Source: Marinomonas atlantica (GTDB lineage: Bacteria; Pseudomonadota; Gammaproteobacteria; Pseudomonadales; Marinomonadaceae). Taken from it: a DNA stretch of 64,000 bases. The stretch covers positions 1 to 64,000 of the forward strand of contig NZ_LTAW01000012.1 in NCBI RefSeq assembly GCF_001639725.1, read 5' to 3'. The position numbers and the translations under genes were made by a program. How positions within the stretch are numbered: the first letter of the stretch is position 1; each line of letters starts with the position of its first letter. Positions 43,170-53,013 of this stretch are shown here, one piece after another. The notes under the pieces were generated by a model, which ran no database searches, was not told the DNA's origin, and saw nothing but the letters and a program-made list of their open reading frames with translations.

Positions 43170-43751
43170 ATGCAAGAGGATGATGATTTCTCTTTGTTTG
43201 CGCAGGAAGTAAAGGGGATTCGCCCAATAAAAAAGACCGAGATATACCTTGGTAAAAAAAAGGGCGAAGTGGACTTTACGCAACGTCAGAAGGCCGCTTT
43301 GATTGCAAAGGTTGAAGACCGTAATCACTTGTCCAAAGATTATGTTGAGCGAGTTGATCCTGATGACATGCTTGAATATAAAAAAGACGGTGTGCAAGAT
43401 GGCGTGTTTAAGCGCTTGCGTCAGGGTAAGTATGGTATTGATTCACGCCTAGATTTGCATCGACGTACCGTAGAGCAAGCTCGTGTGGAAGTATACCAGT
43501 TTGTTGCGGACTGCATGCGGCATGACATCCGTGTGGCGATTATTGTTCACGGAAAAGGTGATCGAACACCAGACCCAAATGATCAGGCAACGATAAAAAG
43601 CTTTATTAACAAATGGTTGAGAGATCTCGACGATGTCATGGCGTTTCACACAGCACAGCGTCACCATGGTGGATTAGGTGCTGTGTATGTATTGTTTCGA
43701 AAAAGTGACAAAGCGCGCCTAGAAAACTGGGAGCGTCATCAAAAGCGTTAA
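43170..43751 (+). CDS. Smr-domain protein, SmrA/YdaL type endonuclease
   Basis: The 193-residue protein has an N-terminal charged region with DPDDMLEYKKDGVQDGVFKR (about 63-82) typical of the SmrA group, and a C-terminal Smr domain (about 93-180) with LDLHRRTVEQAR (DLH 95-97) and IIVHGKG (HGKG 127-130). Smr domains bind or nick nucleic acids, and some related proteins cleave mRNA on stalled ribosomes; which applies here cannot be told. It is a single gene after the hairpin at 43101-43116. Confidence 0.85.
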   Translation: MQEDDDFSLFAQEVKGIRPIKKTEIYLGKKKGEVDFTQRQKAALIAKVEDRNHLSKDYVERVDPDDMLEYKKDGVQDGVFKRLRQGKYGIDSRLDLHRRTVEQARVEVYQFVADCMRHDIRVAIIVHGKGDRTPDPNDQATIKSFINKWLRDLDDVMAFHTAQRHHGGLGAVYVLFRKSDKARLENWERHQKR

Positions 43752-43882
43752 CACAGCAGGGCGCTATATCTCTGCCGACAAAACCACAATCTTGATATAA
43801 TTCACACGCTTTATTGCTTGAGATTAAGGCAAATACACCCAATCTATGTAGTAATAGAAACGATTTTTTACAGGGGTAATAT

Positions 43883-46804
43883 ATGACCATGAACAATGCA
43901 CATCACCCAGCGTTTAAGGCTATTCGCAGTGAATTTATAGAAGCGTTAAATGTGACGGTACAGGAATACGAGCACAAGGAAACAGGTGCAAAGCATTTTC
44001 ATATTGCCTCTGATAACGACGAAAACGTCTTTCTTGTTGGGTTAAAAACCGTACCAACCGATTCATGTGGCGTGGCGCACATACTTGAGCATACGGTTCT
44101 GTGTGGTTCCGAGCGCTTCCCAGTGCGCGACCCATTCTTTATGATGATTCGCCGTTCACTGAACACCTTTATGAACGCATTTACGTCGTCTGATTGGACG
44201 GCTTACCCATTTGCCAGTAAGAACAAGAAAGATTTCCGTAACTTACTAGATGTGTATCTAGATGCCGTATTCTTCTCACGTTTAGATCCATTGGACTTTT
44301 CGCAAGAAGGCCATCGTTTAGAGTTCGCTGAGCCAACCAATCCTGATTCAGAGCTGACATACAAAGGCGTTGTATTCAATGAAATGAAAGGGGCAATGAG
44401 TTCGCCTACGTCTGTGTTATGGCAGGCTGTGACGAAGTATTTATGCCCAAGCAATACCTATCATTTTAACTCCGGTGGTGAACCGACGGATATTCCCGAT
44501 TTGTCATACGACGATTTGATGGCCTTCTACCGCAAACACTATCACCCGTCTAATGCCGTTTTTATGACATTCGGTGATATCCCCGCAGAAGAGTTACAAG
44601 CTGAGTTTGAAGCGAAGGTACTGAGCCGCTTCGAACGTTTAGACGACAAAGTCAGTGTGCCTAACGTAAAACGTTACTTCTCTCCTGTGCGAGTTGAAGA
44701 AGGTTACGCAACCGATGAGGCCAAAGAAGATGGCAGCCATGTGGTCGTAGGCTGGTTGCTGGGTGAAAGCATCGATTTGGCGCAACAGTTTGAAGCAGAA
44801 CTGTTGTCCAGTGTGTTACTGGATAACTCTGCGTCACCATTGCGTCGCGCGTTGGAAAACTCTGAACTGGGTCAATCACCTTCGCCATTATGTGGTTTAG
44901 AAGACAGCAACAAAGAAATGAGCTTTATGTGTGGCTTGGAAGGCGTTAAGCGCGACAATGCTCCTCAAGTGGAAGCATTAATTCTAAACACACTGGAAGA
45001 CATCGCTGAAAATGGCATTGAGCAAGACATGGTCGATGCCATGCTGCACCAATTGGAGTTAAGCCAACGCGAGATCGGTGGAGACAGCTACCCATACGGT
45101 TTACAGCTTATCCTAAGTGCCTTGTCGACTGCGGTGCATGAAGGCGATGTAATCGCGCAGTTAGACTTAGACCCTGTGATCGAAAGTATGCGTGAAAAAG
45201 TGGCTGAAAAAGACTACATCCCAACACTCGTACGCGACTTGTTGTTGTCTAATGCACATCGTATCACCTTAACGTTAAGTCCAGATGAAGCGCTAGAGGC
45301 GCGCCGTAACCAGGCAGAGAAAGACCGTCTAAGTAAGATCAAAGCAGGCTTAAACGAAGCACAAAAACAGCATATTGTTGAGCGCAGCCAAGCGCTAAAA
45401 GAGCGCCAAGAGCAAGTTGATGACATGAGCATCTTGCCGAAAGTTGGGCTTGAAGATGTACCTGCTCGCTTGCCTGAGTATGAAAACGAACAAGTGACTG
45501 AAAGTTTGCCAATTACGTTTTATCCACAAGGCACAAACGGTCTGGTATATCAGCAATTGGTGACAGAGCTTCCTGCGCTAACTGAAGACGAAACCAAATA
45601 CCTGCCGTTGTATGCTTATCTGGTAACAGAGTTAGGTTTAGGTGACCAAGATTACTTAGCGGTGCAATCACGTCAAGCGCAAGTATGTGGTGGTTTAGGA
45701 GCCTCTTCCTCTATTCGGACCGAGCTTATCGATAAACAGCGTGTGAGCGGTTACTTTGTTCTCAGCTCAAAAGCGTTAGTGCCAAATGCCAAGGCCATGA
45801 CTGAATTAATGGCGCAAACTTTTAATGACGTGAGATTCGACGAAGAAGGACGAATTAAAGAATTGGTTTCTCAGCGCCGTGCGCGTCGTGAGCGTTCGAT
45901 TACTGGACAAGGCCATGCTCTGGCAATGAGTGCTGCCAGCAGTGGTATGTCAGGCCTCTCGGCACAACAAGAAGCGTGGGGAGGCATGAGCGGTATTCGT
46001 GATGTGATTGCACTGGATGACTCATTGAAGAATGACTCAACTGCGATGTCGACGTTGCGTTCTGTGCTAGAGTCGATTCATAGCAAGTTAGCTGGCGCTG
46101 CGAAGCAAGTACTTTTAGTCGCAGAGCCTCATCATAAAGAGTCTTTAATGTCCCAAACATCGCCTGTTTGGCAAGCAGTGGAGAACCATGAGCAGCTGAC
46201 GCACTTTTCTTTACCGGCCATTGATCAAACCGTGAAGCAAGCATGGGTGACTGCCACTCAGGTCAGCTTCTGTGCTAAGGCATTTAAAGCTGTAGCGGGT
46301 GAGCATCCTGATGTGGCGCCGTTGACGGTATTAGGCGGTTTCTTACGCAACGGTTATCTACACCGAGCAATTCGAGAGCAGGGTGGTGCTTACGGTGGTG
46401 GTGCAACCTTTGATGGTAGCAGTGGCGCATTCCGCTTCTATTCATACCGTGACCCACGGTTGTTGGAAACATTGGCGGACTTTGACGCGTCGATTGACTG
46501 GTTACTTGGCAATGAGCATTCACATGATGCCCTAGAAGAAGCTGTACTAGGTGTGATTGGCTCAATGGACAAACCGGGGTCTCCAGCAGGTGAAGCACAA
46601 AGTGATTTCTTCTTGCAGCTGCATCGTCGTAGTCAAGCTTACCGTGAGGCGTTCCGAGCGGGTGTGCTTTCGGTAACGGTAGATGATCTTAAGCGTGTTG
46701 CTAAGCTTTACCTAACGAAAGAGAATGAAAGTATCGCTGTTGTGACAGCTAGCTCGAACAAGCAATTGCTCGACGATGCTGGCTTCGATATTTGTACTTT
46801 ATAA
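43883..46804 (+). CDS. M16C-family zinc metalloprotease, presequence-protease type
   Basis: The 973-residue protein has the inverted zinc motif HILEH (66-70, ligands His66 and His70, catalytic Glu69) and the third ligand in FNEMKG (Glu167). The second half carries the inactive M16 repeats and the R/Y substrate-binding segment GGAYGGGATFDGSSGAFRFY near 835. Length and motifs fit the PreP/Cym1 group, which degrades free peptides in a closed chamber. No signal peptide is seen, so it is probably cytoplasmic. AGGGGTAATAT precedes the ATG; ATG 43889 is an alternative start. Confidence 0.88.
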   Translation: MTMNNAHHPAFKAIRSEFIEALNVTVQEYEHKETGAKHFHIASDNDENVFLVGLKTVPTDSCGVAHILEHTVLCGSERFPVRDPFFMMIRRSLNTFMNAFTSSDWTAYPFASKNKKDFRNLLDVYLDAVFFSRLDPLDFSQEGHRLEFAEPTNPDSELTYKGVVFNEMKGAMSSPTSVLWQAVTKYLCPSNTYHFNSGGEPTDIPDLSYDDLMAFYRKHYHPSNAVFMTFGDIPAEELQAEFEAKVLSRFERLDDKVSVPNVKRYFSPVRVEEGYATDEAKEDGSHVVVGWLLGESIDLAQQFEAELLSSVLLDNSASPLRRALENSELGQSPSPLCGLEDSNKEMSFMCGLEGVKRDNAPQVEALILNTLEDIAENGIEQDMVDAMLHQLELSQREIGGDSYPYGLQLILSALSTAVHEGDVIAQLDLDPVIESMREKVAEKDYIPTLVRDLLLSNAHRITLTLSPDEALEARRNQAEKDRLSKIKAGLNEAQKQHIVERSQALKERQEQVDDMSILPKVGLEDVPARLPEYENEQVTESLPITFYPQGTNGLVYQQLVTELPALTEDETKYLPLYAYLVTELGLGDQDYLAVQSRQAQVCGGLGASSSIRTELIDKQRVSGYFVLSSKALVPNAKAMTELMAQTFNDVRFDEEGRIKELVSQRRARRERSITGQGHALAMSAASSGMSGLSAQQEAWGGMSGIRDVIALDDSLKNDSTAMSTLRSVLESIHSKLAGAAKQVLLVAEPHHKESLMSQTSPVWQAVENHEQLTHFSLPAIDQTVKQAWVTATQVSFCAKAFKAVAGEHPDVAPLTVLGGFLRNGYLHRAIREQGGAYGGGATFDGSSGAFRFYSYRDPRLLETLADFDASIDWLLGNEHSHDALEEAVLGVIGSMDKPGSPAGEAQSDFFLQLHRRSQAYREAFRAGVLSVTVDDLKRVAKLYLTKENESIAVVTASSNKQLLDDAGFDICTL

Positions 46805-46827
46805 TCATAACGATAATTTAAACCTGA

Positions 46828-47946
46828 ATGGACAGTTCAATGGATCAGTTTCATGACATACGCCCTTACAACGACGATGAGGTCGCCGGGGTGTTACAAA
46901 ATTTAGTAAATACGCCAGACTTCATCGATACGATTGTCGGCTTCAAGTTTACTAAATGGCCGCAATGGACACGTGGTTTCTTAGCGTACGTCGTTAAGCA
47001 TGTGTTGCAAAAGGAAGTGCGTAAAATCAATGATGTACGTGCTTTCCAGACGCAAGTGGCTGATTACATGGAACGCATGATTAAAACGACGACGAGCAAT
47101 GTTGAATATCGCGGTGTCGACAAGTTGGCTAAGAACGAAGGCTATCTTTTCTTATCGAATCACCGCGATATCGCTATGGATCCAGCGTTCGTGAATTATG
47201 GTCTTTACCTAAATGGCCTCGATACCGTACGCATTGCGATTGGTGACAATTTGCTACGTCGTCCGTTTGTGTCTGACCTGATGCGTTTAAATAAGAGCTT
47301 TATCGTTAAACGTTCTGCGAATGGTATTCGTGAAATGATGGCCGCTTTTGGTCAATTGTCTGATTACATCACCCATTCATTGACCAAAGAGCACTGCAAT
47401 ATTTGGATTGCTCAAAAAGAAGGCCGCGCCAAAGATGGCATAGATCAAACCGATCCTGCCATCATTAAAATGTTTTATATGAGTCAGAAAAAACAGAAAA
47501 TTGCCTTTCCTGACGCCATGCGAAATCTAAAAATTGTCCCCGTATCGATATCCTATGAGTATGATCCTTGCGCCTTCGATAAGGCGCGAGAGTTAAACGA
47601 GAAGTCGACAACAGGCTCTTACCAGAAAGCCGAATTTGAAGACATTGACAGTATTCGAAAAGGCATTGTTGGGCGTAAAGGTAAAGTCATCGTCACCTTT
47701 GGAGATGTGATTGACCATAACTGTGCGACGCCTGATGAAATGGTGGCTGAAGTGGACCGACAAATTGTAGGTAAATATGCCATTCAGTCGACTAATGAGG
47801 CGGCTTTGAAAATGCTTAATGGTCAAGCGACTGGTGACTCTGTATTTGATGAGTACATGGCAGCGTGCCCAGACGTGTTACGTGAAACGGTGTTAAACAT
47901 GTATGCCAACCCACTGATTCAAAAGCAAGAGCGTGGCCTACTTTAG
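46828..47946 (+). CDS. Acyltransferase-family protein, divergent PlsC type
   Basis: The 372-residue protein has the acyltransferase fold signature SNHRDIAMDP (110-119) and a QKEGRAKDG segment in place of the usual FPEGTR block, at about 196-204. In the first motif five residues, not four, separate His112 from Asp118. It is therefore a divergent member of the glycerolipid acyltransferase superfamily. No signal peptide or clear membrane span is seen. It starts 23 nt after the protease gene and precedes a second acyltransferase by 28 nt, suggesting one transcript. No strong ribosome-binding site is visible; ATG 46840 is an alternative start. Confidence 0.75.
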   Translation: MDSSMDQFHDIRPYNDDEVAGVLQNLVNTPDFIDTIVGFKFTKWPQWTRGFLAYVVKHVLQKEVRKINDVRAFQTQVADYMERMIKTTTSNVEYRGVDKLAKNEGYLFLSNHRDIAMDPAFVNYGLYLNGLDTVRIAIGDNLLRRPFVSDLMRLNKSFIVKRSANGIREMMAAFGQLSDYITHSLTKEHCNIWIAQKEGRAKDGIDQTDPAIIKMFYMSQKKQKIAFPDAMRNLKIVPVSISYEYDPCAFDKARELNEKSTTGSYQKAEFEDIDSIRKGIVGRKGKVIVTFGDVIDHNCATPDEMVAEVDRQIVGKYAIQSTNEAALKMLNGQATGDSVFDEYMAACPDVLRETVLNMYANPLIQKQERGLL

Positions 47947-47974
47947 GCTGGAATAAATACGGAGTAAGCGCTTC

Positions 47975-48709
47975 ATGAAACCTAGGAATTCGCTACGGGC
48001 TCTGATTGGCTCGTTATTGTTTACCTTATGCTATGGGGTCTTAACAGGCTTTACGGGAATTTTTGCGCCATTGATTGGCTTTATATTGCCACCAAGTTGG
48101 CGTCAGCCAATGCTAAATATTCATAACCACTCACTGTTGTTTTTATTTCGAGTACTCTGTGGTGTCAAAGTTGACATTATTGGTCGTGAAAACCTCCCAG
48201 GTAAAGATTGTCCTGTTGTTTTGGCGGCGAATCATCAAAGTGAGTGGGAAACTTACTTGCTGCAGGTATTGAAAACGCCGATCTCGACGGTTCTTAAGAA
48301 AGAGTTGCTCTCGATTCCATTCTTCGGTTGGGGGTTGCGATTGGTTCAACCGATCGCTATTGATCGCTCGAAGCGAGCTGGAGCCTTGAAGCAAATTCTG
48401 AAGCAAGGTAAAGATCGCTTGCAAGCCGGCCGTTCGGTGCTGATTTTTCCTGAAGGGACTCGGACTGTACCGGGGAAAGAACGTGACTTTAACAAGGGCG
48501 CTGCTATGCTTGCTGCCTCTTCAAAAAGACCTATTTTACCCATCGTACACAACGCAGGCCATGCTTGGCCTGGGCGAACGTGGCGTCGATACCCAGGTAC
48601 GATTACGGTGGTGATTGGGCCGCTGATTGAAGTTGAAGGCAAAGATACCAACCAAATTCATGAAGAAATGGAGCATTGGATGCGCGATGCAATGCGTAAA
48701 CATCCATAG
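47975..48709 (+). CDS. 1-acyl-sn-glycerol-3-phosphate acyltransferase family protein
   Basis: The PlsC family acylates lysophosphatidate in the inner membrane to make phosphatidate. The 244-residue protein has an N-terminal hydrophobic region (about 8-38), the block I motif NHQSEWE (86-92), where Glu92 stands in place of the usual Asp of HX4D, and block III FPEGTR (158-163). The HX4E variant occurs in other PlsC homologues as I recall. It lies beside another acyltransferase-family gene and near fabAB, so a role in phospholipid synthesis is likely. A bidirectional terminator follows. Confidence 0.85.
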   Translation: MKPRNSLRALIGSLLFTLCYGVLTGFTGIFAPLIGFILPPSWRQPMLNIHNHSLLFLFRVLCGVKVDIIGRENLPGKDCPVVLAANHQSEWETYLLQVLKTPISTVLKKELLSIPFFGWGLRLVQPIAIDRSKRAGALKQILKQGKDRLQAGRSVLIFPEGTRTVPGKERDFNKGAAMLAASSKRPILPIVHNAGHAWPGRTWRRYPGTITVVIGPLIEVEGKDTNQIHEEMEHWMRDAMRKHP

Positions 48710-48727
48710 CCTCTGTACTTGAGACAC

Positions 48728-48757
48728 AAAAAAAACCGCTCAATGAGCGGTTTTTTT
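48728..48757. terminator. Bidirectional terminator between plsC-like gene and fabB
   Basis: AAAAAAAACCGCTCA and TGAGCGGTTTTTTT pair around a very small loop. It separates convergent genes. Confidence 0.93.
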
Positions 48758-48776
48758 ATGTCTTGAAATGCTGTAA

Positions 48777-49991
48777 TTAGCCTTCGTATTTTTTGAAGAC
48801 TAAGCTGGCATTTGTTCCACCAAAGCCAAAGCTGTTAGACATTACATAGTTTAGCTCTACGTCGTCTTGGCGAGTAAGCGCAACTGGAATATCACCCGCT
48901 TCAGGATCTAGTTCAGTGATGTTTGCAGACGCCGTGATGAATTTGTTTTCCATCATTAGCAAGCTATAGATAGCTTCGTGAACGCCAGCAGCACCTAGAG
49001 AGTGACCAGATAGAGACTTAGTGGAGCTGATTGTTGGGATTTCAGAACCAAATGTTTCGCGAACCGCTTGTAGCTCTTTCATATCACCAGCAGGCGTGCT
49101 CGTACCATGAGTATTGATGTAGTCAATTTTACCATCAATAGTGCTCATTGCCATTTGCATACAACGAACCGCACCTTCGCCTGACGGCGCTACCATGTCA
49201 TAGCCGTCAGACGTTGCACCGTAGCCTACCACTTCAGCGTAGATCTTAGCGCCACGTGCTTTAGCGTGTTCAAGCTCTTCAAGAACAAGAATACCGCCAC
49301 CACCAGCAATAACGAAGCCATCACGCTTAGCATCATAGGCGCGAGATGCTTGATCTGGCGTATCGTTGTACTTAGAAGACAGCGCACCCATTGCATCAAA
49401 CATGCATGTTTGCGTCCAGCTTTCTTCTTCACCGCCACCAGCGAATACAACGTCCTGCTTTCCTAGTTGGATAAGCTCCATTGCATTACCGATACAGTGT
49501 GCACTGGTTGAACATGCAGACGTAATGGAGTAGTTAACGCCTTTGATCTTGAACGGTGTCGCAAGACAAGCAGACACAGTGCTACCCATAGTTTGCGTAA
49601 CACGGTAAGGACCTACACGCTTAACACCTTTCTCGCGTAACGTATCGGCTGATTCTACTAGATTTCGAGCCGATGCACCGCCAGAGCCAGCGATCAAACC
49701 TGTACGAATGTTAGAAACTTGGTCTTCAGCTAGGCCTGAGTCAGCAATCGCTTGCTGCATGGAAACGTAAGCGTAAGTCGCTGCATCCCCCATGAATCGA
49801 CGAACTTTACGATCAATTTCAGTATCGTCTAGATCAATACGACCGCATACATGGCTGCGAAAACCTTTTTCCTTGTAGTCTTCTGCGAAACGAATGCCTG
49901 AACGGCCTTCTTGCAGTGACTCAAGAACGGATTGTTTGTCATTGCCTAGGCAGCTAACAATGCCTAGACCAGTTACAACTACACGACGCAT
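48777..49991 (-). CDS. fabB: Beta-ketoacyl-ACP synthase I
   Basis: FabB elongates acyl-ACP and, with FabA, is required for unsaturated fatty acids. The 404-residue protein has the catalytic triad Cys160 in [10 protein letters not shown], His295 in NTHGTSTP and His330 in [11 protein letters not shown], and the glycine-rich end [15 protein letters not shown]. It follows fabA with a 30-nt gap, so the two are one operon, as in pseudomonads. Confidence 0.97.
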   Translation of the reverse strand: MRRVVVTGLGIVSCLGNDKQSVLESLQEGRSGIRFAEDYKEKGFRSHVCGRIDLDDTEIDRKVRRFMGDAATYAYVSMQQAIADSGLAEDQVSNIRTGLIAGSGGASARNLVESADTLREKGVKRVGPYRVTQTMGSTVSACLATPFKIKGVNYSITSACSTSAHCIGNAMELIQLGKQDVVFAGGGEEESWTQTCMFDAMGALSSKYNDTPDQASRAYDAKRDGFVIAGGGGILVLEELEHAKARGAKIYAEVVGYGATSDGYDMVAPSGEGAVRCMQMAMSTIDGKIDYINTHGTSTPAGDMKELQAVRETFGSEIPTISSTKSLSGHSLGAAGVHEAIYSLLMMENKFITASANITELDPEAGDIPVALTRQDDVELNYVMSNSFGFGGTNASLVFKKYEG

Positions 49992-50021
49992 AACTAATGT
50001 GCCTCTTATACTCTTAATCTT

Positions 50022-50537
50022 TTAGAAGTTTTCTGTTGATGTGAACAAGCCTACACGTAGGTCTTTAGCCGTGTAAATCTCACGACCATCAACAGAGACA
50101 CTTCCGTCAGCAATGCCCATTACAAGCTTGCGTTCGATCACGCGCTTCAGGTCAATACGGAACGTTACTTTCTTAGCGGTTGGCAGGATTTGCCCAGTGA
50201 ATTTCACTTCACCAGAACCCAATGCACGGCCACGTCCTTTGTTACCTTTCCAGCCAAGGAAGAAGCCAACAAGCTGCCACATGGCATCCAGACCTAAACA
50301 GCCTGGCATCACAGGATCGCCTGGGAAATGGCAGTCGAAGAACCAAAGGTCAGGAGTGATATCCAATTCAGCAATTATCTCACCTTTTCCGAACGCACCG
50401 CCTTCGGTAGAGATGTTGGTGATTCGGTCTATCATTAGCATGTTGCCGACAGGAAGCTGAGCATTACCTTCGCCAAACATTTCGCCGTTGCCGCACTTTA
50501 AAAGTTCGTCTTTTTCAAACGATGAAGCTGTAGTCAT
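50022..50537 (-). CDS. fabA: 3-hydroxydecanoyl-ACP dehydratase/isomerase
   Basis: FabA dehydrates 3-hydroxydecanoyl-ACP and isomerises trans-2 to cis-3 decenoyl-ACP, the branch point to unsaturated fatty acids. The 171-residue hot-dog-fold protein has active-site His70 in [12 protein letters not shown] and Asp84 in [10 protein letters not shown]. It is first in the fabAB operon, with a promoter at 50622-50650. Confidence 0.97.
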   Translation of the reverse strand: MTTASSFEKDELLKCGNGEMFGEGNAQLPVGNMLMIDRITNISTEGGAFGKGEIIAELDITPDLWFFDCHFPGDPVMPGCLGLDAMWQLVGFFLGWKGNKGRGRALGSGEVKFTGQILPTAKKVTFRIDLKRVIERKLVMGIADGSVSVDGREIYTAKDLRVGLFTSTENF

Positions 50538-50621
50538 TATAGTCCTATTTCCACCACTCCTTGTTTACCTAAGCAAAGTAATAGAGCGCGTGGTCCAGTT
50601 AGCAGTATGAAAATCCATGAG

Positions 50622-50650
50622 ATTATATCGGTTCAGGCAAGTAATATGAA
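50622..50650 (-). promoter_or_regulatory. Probable fabAB promoter
   Basis: On the minus strand TTCATA (50650-50645), a 17-nt spacer and consensus TATAAT (50627-50622) lie 85 nt before fabA. A nearby AACTGGACCACGCGC segment (around 50586-50600) recalls a half FadR site, but the match is too weak to call. Confidence 0.6.
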
Positions 50651-50815
50651 TGTTTGTGCGGAAAAAAACCAATTGTGAGTCGGTAAAAGTACGTTTTTTT
50701 TGTCTATTTACGTAACAAAAAGACAAAATTTACATGTGTGCCTGTGTGTCGATAGCATATTGGTCTTGTCTGCAGCACTAAAAAATACGGATGATGGTAC
50801 AAAATAGGAGCAACT

Positions 50816-51778
50816 ATGAGCACGTTAACCTATCAACAAGAATTGTTGCCAGTGTCAGATACCGAGTTGTCGATTTATTTACGCTTGCTCGAAAGCCACT
50901 CCCAAGCTTTGCACTTTCTCCATGGTAATGGTTTTGCAGTACGTAGCTATGATGCTTTGTTGGAAGGAATTGTAAAGTGTGAGGACCTCATGCTGCAAGA
51001 CGCGGCGGGGCATGGTTTATCTCCTACAGGTGATCGATTTGTGGGATGGGAAGAGTCTTCATATCGCTTTTATAGGACATTAATTGAGCAGAAACAGATT
51101 CAGCAATGGGAAGATTTAGTAGGCGTTGGTCATAGCTTTGGGGGATGTATGACGCTACTCATGAATCATCGTGATCAGCAGCTATTTAAGCAAATGGTCT
51201 TATTAGATCCGGCTTGGTATCCGCCGGAAATGATTGCACAATTAAACGACGAGAATGAGCAGGATAAACGTTCAAAGTCGCTTTTGGTTCGACAAACCGA
51301 GCGTCGGCGAACACTGTGGCGTGATACGCAGGAGGTGTTTAGCAGCCTGCGTGGTCGAGGAGCATTTGTGGGGTGGCAAGATCGGTGTTTATTCGACTAT
51401 GTGACGCATTCGACGTACGAAAACCAAGAAGGGTTTCGACAATTAAACTGCCCCCCCTGGCTGGAGGCTGCTGTATTTGGTAGTTCTCCTAGCATGTTAT
51501 GGCAAGCGATAGCGCGGCTTGAGACGCCAACATATGTGATCTGGGGGACGGATACGCATGAAATGTTTCAAGCATCGTATCACTTAGCGCAAGCAATGAA
51601 CTCAAACCTACAGTTTATTGAAGTGCAGGGTGGACATTGTTTTATGATGCAGCAACCGGATCAAACCGCACGCTTGGTGCGTGCGGTGATTGATCATGAC
51701 GGTGAAACCATCAATGCATTAAAACACTCGGGATTTGTAATTAAGTGCGACGATTTACCGCCGCATTGGCTAAGTTAA
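50816..51778 (+). CDS. Alpha/beta hydrolase of unknown substrate
   Basis: The 320-residue protein has the alpha/beta-hydrolase features LHFLHGNGF (oxyanion region, about 32-40), DAAGHGLSP (62-70), the nucleophile elbow GHSFGG with Ser107, and a late VQGGHCFMMQQP that supplies the His. No signal peptide is seen, so it is cytoplasmic. ATAGGAGCAACT precedes the ATG. Its 3' end overlaps the 3' end of ispB on the other strand by 38 nt, with no terminator between. Confidence 0.75.
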   Translation: MSTLTYQQELLPVSDTELSIYLRLLESHSQALHFLHGNGFAVRSYDALLEGIVKCEDLMLQDAAGHGLSPTGDRFVGWEESSYRFYRTLIEQKQIQQWEDLVGVGHSFGGCMTLLMNHRDQQLFKQMVLLDPAWYPPEMIAQLNDENEQDKRSKSLLVRQTERRRTLWRDTQEVFSSLRGRGAFVGWQDRCLFDYVTHSTYENQEGFRQLNCPPWLEAAVFGSSPSMLWQAIARLETPTYVIWGTDTHEMFQASYHLAQAMNSNLQFIEVQGGHCFMMQQPDQTARLVRAVIDHDGETINALKHSGFVIKCDDLPPHWLS

Positions 51779-52730
51779 TCAGGGCTTGCTTATAAGGTGA
51801 ATCAGGTAGAATGCTGATTGCAGAAATAGCGAGATCAGATTGCTTTCTGGCTTCGGCCTCTGTGTATTCGATCGCGCCACAATCACGGACGTCGGCAAGA
51901 ATAGTCTCTAGATTTTCTAGGCCACCGGTCTCAATGGCGGAGCGTACGCGTTGTTTGGCATCCTCAGTCCCATGCTTCATGGTAAAGATCAGCGGTAAGG
52001 TCGGTTTTCCTTCTGCTAGATCGTCGCCCACACTCTTGCCCATTTCTTCTGCTGTGGAAGTGTAGTCCATAACGTCATCGATGAGCTGGAATGCAGTGCC
52101 AACGTACATACCATACTGGCGTAGCGCTTCTTGGTAGACGTCGCTGGCTTCGGCCACCACAGCGCCACATAAGGCAGCACCTTCAAACAGTTTTGCTGTT
52201 TTGTATTGGATGACTTTGATGTAGCTTTCTTCGGTAGTATCTGGGTCGCCGCAGTTGATTAGCTGCTGAACTTCACCTTCCGAGATGATGTTGGTAGTAC
52301 CAGATAGGATTTCCATGCATTGGAAACTGCCTACGTCGACCATGATTTGAAACGCTCGAGTATATAGAAAATCTCCTACCAAGACGCTGGGCGCATTGCC
52401 CCATTCTTCATTGGCGGTTTTTTTGCCGCGGCGCATATCGGATTCGTCAACCACGTCATCATGTAGCAATGTAGCGGTGTGAATGAACTCGATAATAGAG
52501 GCCATTTTCACGGCATTGCTCAAAGAGGTTTCACTAAGACCGTTGGCAGATTGTGCGGCACGGGCTGACAGTAACACCATTAGCGGGCGCAAACGCTTGC
52601 CGCCATTACTAATGATATAGTAACCAATTTGCTCGATGAGAGGGATCTCGCTCTTAAGTTGCGAAACAATGTAGTCATTTACTTGACCGAATTCATCGGC
52701 CACCACGTCATGAATATTAGTAGGTTGCAT
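51741..52730 (-). CDS. ispB: Octaprenyl diphosphate synthase (polyprenyl synthase)
   Basis: IspB makes the isoprenoid side chain of ubiquinone from farnesyl and isopentenyl diphosphates. The 329-residue protein has the first Asp-rich motif DDVVDESDMRRG (91-102) and the second in QLIDDVMDYT (about 217-226), plus GGKRLRP near residue 43. It is divergent from rplU-rpmA, the usual arrangement. The exact chain length made cannot be read from the sequence. Confidence 0.95.
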   Translation of the reverse strand: MQPTNIHDVVADEFGQVNDYIVSQLKSEIPLIEQIGYYIISNGGKRLRPLMVLLSARAAQSANGLSETSLSNAVKMASIIEFIHTATLLHDDVVDESDMRRGKKTANEEWGNAPSVLVGDFLYTRAFQIMVDVGSFQCMEILSGTTNIISEGEVQQLINCGDPDTTEESYIKVIQYKTAKLFEGAALCGAVVAEASDVYQEALRQYGMYVGTAFQLIDDVMDYTSTAEEMGKSVGDDLAEGKPTLPLIFTMKHGTEDAKQRVRSAIETGGLENLETILADVRDCGAIEYTEAEARKQSDLAISAISILPDSPYKQALINLANAAVNRRT

Positions 52731-52847
52731 GGAACTTCCGAAGCTAAAATATAGTCAAGCCGAACAGCAAGAGGCGTCAATGCTAGGTAAGCTCCTACAG
52801 CGGGTCAACCCAAAACAGTAAAAATACTGATCGGAAGGTGAATTGGC

Positions 52848-52876
52848 TTGTTTTTGTTGGTTCTCTTTTGTACAAT
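52848..52876 (+). promoter_or_regulatory. rplU promoter
   Basis: TTGTTT (52848-52853), a 17-nt spacer and TACAAT (52871-52876) are followed by TCGGCG, a GC-rich discriminator. The start of transcription should be near 52883, giving a leader of about 130 nt. Confidence 0.65.
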
Positions 52877-52885
52877 TCGGCGTCC

Positions 52886-52997
52886 GATTTGCCCACACTT
52901 TTGCTCCCTATCATATGGTGAAATGTAAGCCCTTGAAGGGTATATGTTTGTAAGCCACTAGAAGTAGGTCAAATACAATCCAGTAGCCGGGCAAATT
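52886..52997 (+). promoter_or_regulatory. Structured leader of rplU-rpmA
   Basis: GATTTGCCC (52886-52894), almost at the 5' end of the transcript, pairs with GGGCAAATT (52989-52997), which ends 4 nt before GGAGAGAG, the rplU ribosome-binding site. An inner hairpin can form at CCCTTGAAGGG (52930-52940). A long-range stem enclosing the whole leader suggests an autoregulatory RNA. Confidence 0.5.
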
Positions 52998-53013
52998 CAT
53001 TTGGAGAGAGATA

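Noticed and set aside
50586-50600. FadR-like half site upstream of fabA
   Set aside because: AACTGGACCACGCGC shares only part of the FadR operator as I recall it and has no symmetric half; too weak to report as a site.
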